Assembly: GCA_038253945.1 (NCBI GenBank)
Contig: JBBSGR010000017.1
Coordinates: 1-52,413 of the forward strand
Source of the DNA: JBBRYW01 sp038253945
Lineage (GTDB): Bacteria > Actinomycetota > Thermoleophilia > Gaiellales > Gaiellaceae
DNA: 52,413 nt
Direction of reading: 5' to 3'
The notes beneath the pieces were generated by a model. That model ran no database searches and had not been told where the DNA came from. It worked only from the letters and a program-made list of their open reading frames with translations. The position numbers were made by a program, and so were the translations under genes. Numbering within the stretch: the first letter of the stretch is position 1; each line of letters begins with the position of its first letter. Shown one piece after another: positions 17,314-22,976 of this stretch.

Positions 17314-17366
17314 CTGGCAATCGGACTGGCAGCTCGACCCAGCCCGGATGCCAGTCCGGTTGCCAG
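17314..17366. repeat. 18-bp inverted repeat after the xre gene
   Basis: CTGGCAATCGGACTGGCA (17314-17331) pairs with 17349-17366 with one mismatch over 18 bp and a 17-nt loop. Each arm contains a GGACTGGCA-type sub-repeat (also at 17311). It begins 17 bp past the xre stop on the minus strand, so it may terminate xre. No T-tract follows. Confidence 0.6.
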
Positions 17367-17382
17367 CGAGTTTGCGCGACTC

Positions 17383-17679
17383 TCAGTGGGTGTCGACGTC
17401 GACGAGTTGCCACTGCACGCGCTTGCCGAGCGCGGAGGCGAATCGTTCGATCGAGGAGATCTTCGTGTCGACGTTGCCCCGCTCGAGGCGTGCGACGAAC
17501 GACTGCGAGGTCTCCATCTTTGCGGCGACCGCAGTCTGGGAGAGACCCTTCGCCTGCCGCTCGTTGGCGAGCTCGTGCAGCAACTCGCGGCGAGCGAGAG
17601 CAGCGTCGACGAGGAGCGGGAAATCGGGGTTCCGCACTGATCGTTCGCGGATGGTCTCGGTGAGGAAGTCGTCGGCCAT
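17383..17679 (-). CDS. XRE-family HTH regulator (HigA-like)
   Basis: A 98-residue protein with a clear Cro/CI-type helix-turn-helix at about 43-85: QAKGLSQTAVAAKMETSQSFVARLERGNVDTKISSIERFASALG. The fold and size match antitoxins of the HigA type. ATG 17679 has GGAGGGG just upstream. No RelE/HigB toxin frame is recognisable in the 330 bp upstream, so it is either an orphan antitoxin or a controller of the restriction operon whose first gene lies about 380 bp downstream on the same strand. Controller proteins of this size are known for restriction systems. That role is inference. Confidence 0.82.
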   Translation of the reverse strand: MADDFLTETIRERSVRNPDFPLLVDAALARRELLHELANERQAKGLSQTAVAAKMETSQSFVARLERGNVDTKISSIERFASALGKRVQWQLVDVDTH

Positions 17680-18013
17680 GTCCCTCCGGCGAGCATGAAA
17701 GCCCCGCAAAGCTGGAGGATCTGACGGCGAGAAGTAGCCCGCGGGTGGACGCGCGTGGTCAGGCTTGTGTTCGCACCACGTTCGCACGCGAATGGCGGTG
17801 CCCCGACCTAACTCGTCCGGCTACGCCGGCGGTTCGAGCGTGATCGTGCCTGCTCCGCCGCAGGGGCACGGGCGTCGTGGCTCACTCACGCCGATGCCAG
17901 GGAGGGGCTCCTCGGGCCATGACCAGACGGCCGGCGGCTTACGCCGTAGGCGTAGCAACAGACGTCGGAGGAGGCTGGTCAGGCGACAGCCGGGGGTACG
18001 CGGGAGCGACCGT
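17680..18013. other. 334-bp stretch without a confident gene
   Basis: Between the xre start and the selenoprotein stop I see no convincing gene. It contains the xre ribosome site (GGAGGGG) and a small imperfect hairpin at 17845-17870 (CGTGCC / GGCACG with TGC/GCA inside). A minus-strand open frame (…PCPCGGAGTITLEPPA ending near 17821) might be the end of a decayed gene, but I cannot assign it. Confidence 0.4.
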
Positions 18014-18598
18014 TTAGCCGTTGAGGAGTGGGATGAATTGGTGCTCGAGTCCGGCGGTGTGGTCGATGATGTCGCTGCCGGAAGCGAGGACGCGCTCCGG
18101 GGCGCTCGTCCAGCGTGCGCCTTTTGGGAACGCGAAGTAGGCGTCCCAGACGACGCTGCCCGGTGAGCCGAGGCCGTCGACGGAATGATCGGCGAACCAT
18201 TTGCCGGCGATGCGGCCGCCGTCCCAGAAGCTGACGACTCGTGGGTCGTCGAGCACATGCGAGTCCCAGGCGCCGCGCGAGTCGCCTGCGAGGATCGGCA
18301 GCCAGATCGCGTAGACCGTGAGCTTGGCCTTCGGGTAGGCGTTCAAGATGTGCGTGCGGACCCAACTGGCCCCCAGGAGGCAGACGCTTCAGGTTGGAGA
18401 GACGAGCACGATCAGCCGCGGCTCCTTGGAGCGCGTGTTGAACAACGAGCGCAACTGCCCGATGTCGCCGAGATCGTGGAGCGTCCTTGCCGAGGCCGGA
18501 GTCGAAGCCGCTGTGCTGGATGTGGCCGCATGCTTGGTCGCACCGCAGCCGCTGGCCGCGAGGCCCAGCGTCACGAGCAGTGCGACGAGGACTTTCAT
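18014..18598 (-). CDS. selenoprotein, thioredoxin-like lipoprotein with UxxC (Sec at in-frame TGA)
   Basis: Two adjacent open frames are one 194-residue gene read through TGA 18391-18389. Residues 1-18 are a lipoprotein signal (VALLVTLGLAASGC, acylated Cys18). The domain follows: RLIVLVSPT-U70-SVC73-LLGASWVR, in which Sec70-x-x-Cys73 replaces the thioredoxin CxxC right after a beta strand. The frame then continues without a break: NAYPKAKLTVYAIWLPILAGDSRGAWD, DDPRVVSFWDGGRIAGKWFADH, VVWDAYFAFP. The sense of both halves, the UxxC position and the presence of selA, selB and tRNA-Sec in this window support Sec rather than a nonsense mutation. ATG 18598 overlaps the CcdA-like stop by ATGA. Likely role: exported selenol/thiol reductase fed by that membrane protein. 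Confidence 0.85.
18352..18391 (-). promoter_or_regulatory. candidate bacterial SECIS stem-loop after the TGA codon
   Basis: Directly 3' of the TGA, the RNA can pair GCGU (18387-18384) with ACGC (18355-18352), then CC (18380-18379) with GG (18363-18362), then CUGG (18376-18373) with CCAG (18369-18366). The closing loop is GGG about 17 nt after the UGA. A coding-region hairpin with G in the apical loop at this distance is what SelB needs in bacteria. Hand-folded only. Confidence 0.5.
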
Positions 18599-19452
18599 TC
18601 GCGCACAAAGCCGGTTGCTGGAAGTCGGCGGCGTCGCCAGATACTGGCGAGGACGGCGATCACGACGACGCCCGCCGCGGCGGCAACCACGAGCCCGCCC
18701 TGCCCGTCGGCGAAGGTTCTGACCGAGCCGGAGAAGCGGACGCCGAAGCTGACGATTGGATCGTCTGCGACGGTCGCGCTGTCGCCCCACTGCAGGCGGG
18801 CCCAGTAGTAGAAGAGGTAGCCGCCGGAGACGAGCAGCAGCAGGCCGGCGATCCGGTTCATGTGCGGCAGCACTGCGCGTAAGCCGCGGACGACGCCCTC
18901 GCGCGCGAGCGCGACGAAGACGCTGAGCGCCATCAGGACGACGGCTGTTCCGAGCGCGTAGGCGAGGAACACCGTGATCTTGCTGCCTCCCGCTGAGGCT
19001 CCGACCAAGCTGAGGAAGAGCGGCAGTGTGCAGCCGAGCGAGGCAGCTCCGTAGCCGGCCCCGAAGAGCAGCATGGCGCCGAAGCGTCGCTCGCGACGCA
19101 TGGGCACGTGCAGGTGGACAGGCATCGGGAGGCGGCGGCCGCTGAGAACCAGGATCCCGGCGAGCGCAAGCAGCGCGCCGGTGGCGAGGCCGGCCCAGGG
19201 CACCGCCTGCGCGACCAGGGCGACGCCGAAGCTGACCGGGAGACTGACGAGCGCGAACAGGCCGACGAAGCCGACCGTGACGAGCGCTCCGACGAGCAGT
19301 CCTTGCAGGACGCGCGTTCCTGCTCTTGGGAGCTGCTGTTCCTCGGCGCCCAAGTAGAAGGAGAGGAACGCCGGCAGCAGCGGGAACCCGCACGGGTTGA
19401 CGACGGCGAGGCCGCCGGCGACAAGCGCAATCGAGACGGGAACCGTGTTGAC
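18595..19452 (-). CDS. CcdA/DsbD-like transmembrane electron carrier
   Basis: A membrane protein of about 285 residues. It carries the CcdA signature VNPCGFPLLPAFLSFYLG (Cys21) and a second redox Cys141 in YGAASLGCTLPLFL, the pair that passes electrons from cytoplasmic thioredoxin to exported thiol proteins. Six or more hydrophobic segments are evident. The in-frame sequence back to the TAG at about 19464 has AGGAGGAT then GTC AAC ACG GTT, with no ATG, GTG or TTG before the essential first signature. The first ordinary start (TTG 19353) would remove Cys21, so I extend to the GTC codon at 19452 as a probable non-standard start or a mutated GTG. It overlaps the selenoprotein by four bases. Confidence 0.8.
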   Translation of the reverse strand, partial: VNTVPVSIALVAGGLAVVNPCGFPLLPAFLSFYLGAEEQQLPRAGTRVLQGLLVGALVTVGFVGLFALVSLPVSFGVALVAQAVPWAGLATGALLALAGILVLSGRRLPMPVHLHVPMRRERRFGAMLLFGAGYGAASLGCTLPLFLSLVGASAGGSKITVFLAYALGTAVVLMALSVFVALAREGVVRGLRAVLPHMNRIAGLLLLVSGGYLFYYWARLQWGDSATVADDPIVSFGVRFSGSVRTFADGQGGLVVAAAAGVVVIAVLASIWRRRRLPATGFVRE

Positions 19453-19495
19453 CGGATCCTCCTAACCGGCTCGGCTCAGTCGCATCAGCTTGTCG

Positions 19496-19816
19496 TCACG
19501 CTGTTTCGAGCAGCGCATCGCGCAGCAATTGTCCATCGGGTTGTCCCGCGAATCCCGACGTGGTCCGGTAAACGCGACAGGAGAGGACGTAATCGGCGCG
19601 CTGCTCGGCTCCCGGTTCGACGTCCCGGCCGCTGACGCGAACGGTCGGCGAACCGAGGAAGCGCTGCTCGGCTGCAGCCTCTGCATCGGGGATGTCTACG
19701 CGCCGGATGGTTGCGTCGAGTCCGAGCTCGCCGACGACGCGCTCGACCAACTCGAGCGCCGGCTTGCCATGCGGGCAACCGTCGAAGGTCAGGACTTCGA
19801 TCACCGGCTTGCTCAT
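19496..19816 (-). CDS. thioredoxin-fold small protein (CPHG type)
   Basis: A 106-residue protein with a thioredoxin-like beginning, KPVIEVLTFDGCPHGKPALELVERVVGELG. A single Cys14 stands where the CxxC would be (CPHG), the proline turn is at FLGSPTVRVSG, and Cys80 lies near the end (YVLSCRVY). Proteins of this type often sit beside mer-like or DsbD-like genes and are thought to bind metal or pass thiols. ATG 19816 overlaps the arsR stop by ATGA. The gap to the CcdA-like gene is about 43 bp. It is cytoplasmic (no signal peptide) and could feed electrons or metal to the membrane carrier. Substrate unknown. Confidence 0.75.
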   Translation of the reverse strand: MSKPVIEVLTFDGCPHGKPALELVERVVGELGLDATIRRVDIPDAEAAAEQRFLGSPTVRVSGRDVEPGAEQRADYVLSCRVYRTTSGFAGQPDGQLLRDALLETA

Positions 19817-20181
19817 CGGTCCTCCTCGGTGTGGCAGCACGCTGCGACATGCTCGGCGTTCTCTGCCAGCAGCGCATCCCCCAGGTCGAGCAGCGTCAGC
19901 ACCCGTTCGTCTGCGAGATAGTTGAAGACTGTGCGGTGCTCGCGGCGCGTCGCAACGAAGCCGCACCAGCGCAGACAGGCGAGATGATTGGAAACACCCG
20001 GCTGCGTGACGCCAAGCCGGGAGGCGATCTCGCCGACCGGCAGCTCCCCCGCTTGGGCAAGCAGTTGCAGGATCCGCAACCGGGTTGGGTCGGCGAGCGT
20101 GCGGAAGTACTTGGCGACCAGATCGCTGCGAACAGGAGCCGCGGGGAGCTGGAACGGCGCCTCGCTCAGGACAGTGCTCAT
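19813..20181 (-). CDS. ArsR-family metal sensor, CmtR-like
   Basis: A 122-residue winged-helix repressor that heads the selenoprotein operon. The recognition helix region reads GVTQPGVSNHLACLRWCGFVATRR. C69 and C73 reproduce the C-x3-C in helix 4 of the cadmium/lead sensor CmtR (HLSCLRGCGLV), and the C-terminus has C115-C116 (AACCHTEED), a possible third and fourth thiol ligand. The arsenic-type ELCVCDL site is absent (ELPVGEI). ATG 20181 follows a 42-bp gap to the divergent MerB-like gene, so the regulator probably controls both directions. A soft, thiol-binding metal (Cd, Pb or Hg) is the likely inducer. Confidence 0.85.
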   Translation of the reverse strand: MSTVLSEAPFQLPAAPVRSDLVAKYFRTLADPTRLRILQLLAQAGELPVGEIASRLGVTQPGVSNHLACLRWCGFVATRREHRTVFNYLADERVLTLLDLGDALLAENAEHVAACCHTEEDR

Positions 20182-20223
20182 CGCTCTAGCATAGTCGGCG
20201 GCTGATATGAGGAGCGAATCATA
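20182..20223. promoter_or_regulatory. 42-bp divergent intergenic region, arsR / merB-like
   Basis: This short gap must contain the promoter of the arsR operon, the promoter and ribosome site (GGAG 20211-20214) of the MerB-like gene, and the repressor site. CATA (20190-20193) and TATG (20206-20209) form the ends of a weak 20-bp dyad. I see no strong -35/-10 pair, so the site call rests on position. Confidence 0.35.
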
Positions 20224-20652
20224 GTGGCGACCCAGGTAGACGTGCTTCAGGCAGCGGAGATTCCGCCCGAACGGCAGGGACGAGCGCGAGTCAGCCGCCT
20301 CTCCGACGAGGAACGGCGGCTCTACTTGTGGATCCTGCGCGAGTTCGCCGCCGGTGTCGTCCCAACCCCACAAGCACTGGCCGCTACTGCTGCCGGTTTC
20401 GGAATCGACCTGGCCGACGCCTTGGTCGTGCTTGCCCGCGAAGACCTCGTCCACACCGACGCTGCCGGCCGTCCCGTTGTCGCCTATCCGTTCTCGGCCG
20501 AGCCGCGCGGCCACCAGGTGCGGATCAATCGGAGCCACACGGTGCAGGCGATGTGTGCGATTGACGCGCTTGGGATCGCGCCGATGCTCGACCTTCCGAT
20601 CGTGATCGTCTCGCTGGACATCAACGCGACGCCAGGGCGGCCCGCCACCTAA
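20224..20652 (+). pseudogene. MerB-like organomercurial lyase, C-terminally truncated
   Basis: 142 residues starting at GTG 20224. The first part is the helical/wing domain of alkylmercury lyases (LYLWILREFAAG, then PTPQALAATAAGFGIDLADALVVLAREDLVHTD). YPFSAEPRGHQVRI and AMCAIDALGIAPML follow. C111 and D114 match the catalytic Cys96/Asp99 spacing of E. coli MerB. The family continues for about 60-80 more residues containing the second catalytic Cys (Cys159), which is absent: the frame ends 12 bp before the tRNA-like repeat at 20664. Full enzymes break C-Hg bonds using both cysteines, so this form is probably inactive, unless the Cys14 thioredoxin-fold or selenol protein supplies the missing group. 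Confidence 0.65.
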
Positions 20653-20663
20653 CCCCGGACGCG

Positions 20664-20713
20664 TGGATTTGCAGAGCCCTCTGACGGGCTCGAACCGTCC
20701 CGAGCCCTCTGAC
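20664..20713. repeat. tRNA-Thr 3'-end copy, probable island end (att)
   Basis: 20676-20699 matches the last 24 bases of the tRNA-Thr at 22840-22863 at 21 of 24 positions, in the same orientation. Two of the changes fall on paired T-stem positions (A-T to G-C), so the arm still folds, as if taken from another tRNA-Thr. A 12-bp piece, GAGCCCTCTGAC, repeats at 20674-20685 and 20702-20713. It lies between the truncated merB-like gene and the five-gene cluster and marks the distal end of an island integrated at tRNA-Thr. Confidence 0.65.
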
Positions 20714-20732
20714 CCGTGCTGGACGCGTCCTG

Positions 20733-20814
20733 ACCGAACTTCGCTTCGGTCCGAAGTCGACTTCTATTCGAGAGGGAATCGGGACCGGACTCCGTCCGGA
20801 CACGAACTTACGAT
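20733..20814 (+). promoter_or_regulatory. promoter and palindromes before the five-gene cluster
   Basis: TACGAT at 20809-20814 is a good actinobacterial -10 (TAnnnT), and its distance to ATG 20822 predicts a leaderless transcript; no ribosome site is visible. Upstream are overlapping palindromes ACCGAA/TTCGGT (20733-20738 / 20745-20750), CTTCGG-T-CCGAAG (20744-20756) and CCGGA/TCCGG (20785-20799), which could be operators for one of the encoded HTH proteins. Confidence 0.45.
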
Positions 20815-20821
20815 CTGGCCT

Positions 20822-21091
20822 ATGGCCACAAACGATGATCTCATGCGGTCTATCGACGCAAAGCTGAGCGCTCTCCTGACCCTGGTCTTGGATGGGTACC
20901 TTCGGCAGACGGGCGTCGCCCGACCGAAGGAGCGTTCGATAGACAAAATGTTGTCCGACGTCGGTCTCTCGGCGGCGACGATCGCGATACTGCTCGGCAA
21001 GACCGAGCGGGCGGTCCATATGCAACTCGCGGGCGAACGGGCGAAGAAGTCGCGCGGCAAGAAGCCCGCGTCGGAGGAGGTGGGCGAATGA
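20822..21091 (+). CDS. mini HTH protein 1 of the tRNA-Thr island
   Basis: An 89-residue protein of unknown family. A helix (LMRSIDAKLSALLTLVLDGYLRQ) precedes a sigma-70 region-4-like helix-turn-helix, VGLSAATIAILLGKTERAVHMQLA, and a basic tail (KKSRGKKPAS). The frame is open further upstream, but ATG 20822 fits the promoter and the start of sensible protein sequence. It overlaps the next gene by ATGA. Size, HTH type and Lys-rich tail are shared with the next two genes, which suggests an ancient triplication or three DNA-binding subunits of one complex. GC content is lower than in the flanking chromosome. Confidence 0.7.
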   Translation: MATNDDLMRSIDAKLSALLTLVLDGYLRQTGVARPKERSIDKMLSDVGLSAATIAILLGKTERAVHMQLAGERAKKSRGKKPASEEVGE

Positions 21092-21339
21092 CGTCTACGA
21101 GAGGCACAAGGAAGCAGACGGCTCCTACGCCACCGGGTGAGACGAAGGTCATGGCTGGCGTCCTTGCGCTGCTCGTGGCTGAGCGGGAAGACCGGCTCAA
21201 CGCGTCGGACCAGAAATACAAGCCTGCGAACACCGAGGTCCTTCTATCGAGCGCTGGTCTGAGCGCAAACGACATCGCCCAGGTCATGGGCAAGAACGCC
21301 ACTGCGGTCCAGAAGGCAATCCAGAGGGGGCGGAAGTAA
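21088..21339 (+). CDS. mini HTH protein 2 of the tRNA-Thr island
   Basis: An 83-residue protein starting at an ATGA overlap. A basic N-terminus (TSTRGTRKQTAP) is followed by a helix (MAGVLALLVAEREDR) and a region-4-like HTH, AGLSANDIAQVMGKNATAVQKAIQRGRK, which ends the protein. The spacing of helix and HTH is the same as in protein 1. No catalytic motif is seen. Its stop TAA abuts the GTG start of the third gene with no gap. I do not recognise a named family. DNA binding, or binding to RNA polymerase as a sigma-like domain, is inference from the HTH pattern. Confidence 0.7.
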   Translation: MTSTRGTRKQTAPTPPGETKVMAGVLALLVAEREDRLNASDQKYKPANTEVLLSSAGLSANDIAQVMGKNATAVQKAIQRGRK

Positions 21340-21579
21340 GTGGCCGCGAAGCGTGATTCGCTCGACCCGATTGACGAGGTTGCGCGGCTGCTCGCGCTCA
21401 ACCTTAAGCGCGAGCGCGGACTGCAAGAAGTCATCGTCGAGCTCGACAGCGTTGGCATCAAGCAGGCGCGCGTCGCCGAGCTCCTGGGCACCACCAGCGG
21501 CTACGTCAGCGTGGCCCTCACTCGCGCGAAGGAGGCCGAGAAGAAAAAGCCTGCGAAGAAGGGCGCGAAGTCCAGTTAG
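21340..21579 (+). CDS. mini HTH protein 3 of the tRNA-Thr island
   Basis: A 79-residue protein from GTG 21340, directly after the previous stop. The helix IDEVARLLALNLKRERGLQEVIVEL is followed by an HTH, VGIKQARVAELLGTTSGYVSVALTRAKE, and a strongly basic tail (KKKPAKKGAKSS). The AELLGTT..YVS core again resembles sigma region 4 or LuxR-like recognition helices. It is followed by 6 bp and then the winged-helix gene. Three successive genes of this design without region-2 or sensor domains are unusual. Confidence 0.7.
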   Translation: MAAKRDSLDPIDEVARLLALNLKRERGLQEVIVELDSVGIKQARVAELLGTTSGYVSVALTRAKEAEKKKPAKKGAKSS

Positions 21580-21585
21580 GTAGTA

Positions 21586-22029
21586 ATGGCATCGGACGAA
21601 GAGATCAGCAACGCACTCCTCTCGATCTACTCGCGGTTGGGAGTCATCGAGGGCAAGGTCAACCTTGTTGCTCGCGCGCACAAGCAGTCGAGTCTCGAGG
21701 ACATCGAGGCGGCGGTTCGGAAGGCTCCGCTCCTCGGTCAGATCTACCTACTGCTTGACGGATCGCGTACGCAGACGGAGCTCCTCGAGAAGCTCGGCGA
21801 GTTCGGCATCAGCACTAGCGCCATGGGTGTCTCGCGCGCCGTGAAGAAGTTGGAGACCGACTACGGGATGGCCGACCTAGTCAAGGGCGGGTCGGCGCGT
21901 GTCTTTCGAAAGGACACCGAAGCCGAGAAAGTGCTCAATCTGTCGACGAACGTCCGCAAGTGGCTCACCGCCGAGGGCGCGACGATTCCCGAAGGCGCGC
22001 AACGCCGTCATCGCGGGAAGACTGAATGA
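21586..22029 (+). CDS. winged-helix protein of the tRNA-Thr island
   Basis: A 147-residue protein. A helical N-terminus (EEISNALLSIYSRLGVIEGKVNLVARAHKQ) precedes a winged-helix-like domain: PLLGQIYLLLDGSRTQTELLEKLGEFGISTSAMGVSRAVKKLETDYGMADLV, with the wing KGGSARVFRKD. The pattern resembles MarR/ArsR-type folds and suggests recognition of DNA or RNA. It overlaps the last gene by ATGA. Position in the cluster suggests a regulator or adaptor between the mini HTH proteins and the terminal protein. Family not recognised. Confidence 0.7.
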   Translation: MASDEEISNALLSIYSRLGVIEGKVNLVARAHKQSSLEDIEAAVRKAPLLGQIYLLLDGSRTQTELLEKLGEFGISTSAMGVSRAVKKLETDYGMADLVKGGSARVFRKDTEAEKVLNLSTNVRKWLTAEGATIPEGAQRRHRGKTE

Positions 22030-22688
22030 CCTCCATCGCCCCGACCGAACTTCAACGACTGATCGCATCGGCGTTCGATGCCCAGGGGTGGGAGTACGAC
22101 CTCTCAATTGGCCCCAAGTTTGTGGATGCGATTCGGAAGCGCGGAACCGCCGAGCCAGCCCAGCTTGTGCAACTTCTCCCCGGTGTGTTCTTCGAACGCA
22201 ACCGCGTTGACCGGGCACTTGTGGAGGACGCGATCGCGAACGCGATCGGCGGACGGAGTGTGCAGGAGGCGGGGAACATGCCCGCGACGGTCGTTATCGG
22301 TAGCAACAACTACCAACTCAACGTCGGCGCCGGTGCGTCGATCGTGAACAGCAACGTCAACCTCGGTGCGGGAGCCCAGGTCAATGTGGGTAGCGACGCG
22401 AGCAAGGAGGATGTGCTGCTCGCTGTCGAGGCGATCGTTCGCGCGGGTCTGGCTGGCGATTGGAGCGACGACGCTGGGCGCGATCTCGGGCGGGCACTCA
22501 GCGCTCGTTCGGATCTGTCATATGAGGACGTTCAGCACGTCGCGGCGAATGTCGCCAAGGCGGAGCAGCCCACAAAGCAACGTGCGAAGGATTTCCTCAC
22601 GCGGGTCGCCGCGAGTGGCTTGTCCGGCGCCCTCGCCACTGGCATCACCGCAGGACTAGGTGAGGCGCTCACTCACCTTCCGGTCTGA
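22026..22688 (+). CDS. putative effector of the tRNA-Thr island
   Basis: A 220-residue protein in three parts. Residues 1-80 form a helical domain (TELQRLIASAFDAQGWEYDL ... DRALVEDAIANAIG). Residues about 90-120 are short Asn/Gly beta repeats (VVIGSNNYQLNVG, ASIVNSNVNLGAGAQVNVG). The helical end finishes in a hydrophobic, Gly/Ala-rich segment (SGLSGALATGITAGLGEAL) that could be amphipathic or membrane-active. No enzyme motif is visible. As the last and largest gene of a coupled five-gene operon on a small tRNA island, an effector role is plausible, but that is inference. The family is not recognised. Confidence 0.65.
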   Translation: MTSIAPTELQRLIASAFDAQGWEYDLSIGPKFVDAIRKRGTAEPAQLVQLLPGVFFERNRVDRALVEDAIANAIGGRSVQEAGNMPATVVIGSNNYQLNVGAGASIVNSNVNLGAGAQVNVGSDASKEDVLLAVEAIVRAGLAGDWSDDAGRDLGRALSARSDLSYEDVQHVAANVAKAEQPTKQRAKDFLTRVAASGLSGALATGITAGLGEALTHLPV

Positions 22689-22810
22689 GCTAGACGCCTC
22701 CGGCCACGTTGCCTTCACAGACGACGAATCTGGCCTCTTACGAACGCGAAAGCTCCATAAACGGCTCCATACCCACCGTACGTGCGACGAAGAGCAAGTC
22801 GTTCTGAACG

Positions 22811-22835
22811 AAAAATCCCCGTGAGCGGGGATTTT
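22811..22835 (-). terminator. Rho-independent terminator of tRNA-Thr
   Basis: A perfect 9-bp stem (AAAATCCCC / GGGGATTTT) with loop GCTCAC, followed on the minus strand by a run of T, sits right after the tRNA-Thr 3' end. Confidence 0.92.
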
Positions 22836-22838
22836 GCA

Positions 22839-22911
22839 AGCCCTCTAACGGACTCGAACCGTTGACCCCCTCCTTACCATGGAGGTGCTCTACCAACTGA
22901 GCTAAGAGGGC
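22839..22911 (-). tRNA. tRNA-Thr (GGT anticodon)
   Basis: A full cloverleaf on the minus strand: acceptor GCCCTCT/AGAGGGC with discriminator T, D-arm GCTC/GAGC, anticodon arm CCTCC-ATGGTAA-GGAGG (anticodon GGT, Thr) and T-arm AACGG-TTCGAGT-CCGTT. CCA is not encoded. Its 3' end is the likely integration site of the island at 20664-22863, which lies on its downstream side. A strong terminator follows. Confidence 0.96.
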
Positions 22912-22976
22912 AGCGGGGTCGATTGTACTGGCGCTCCGGCGGTGCTTCGGCCGGGGCCGGCGCCCGAGTCGAGCCG

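Noticed and set aside
17821..18258. Minus-strand frame across the selenoprotein 3' end
   Set aside because: Wrong frame relative to the selenoprotein; only its last part outside the gene might be a relic, and it matches nothing I know.
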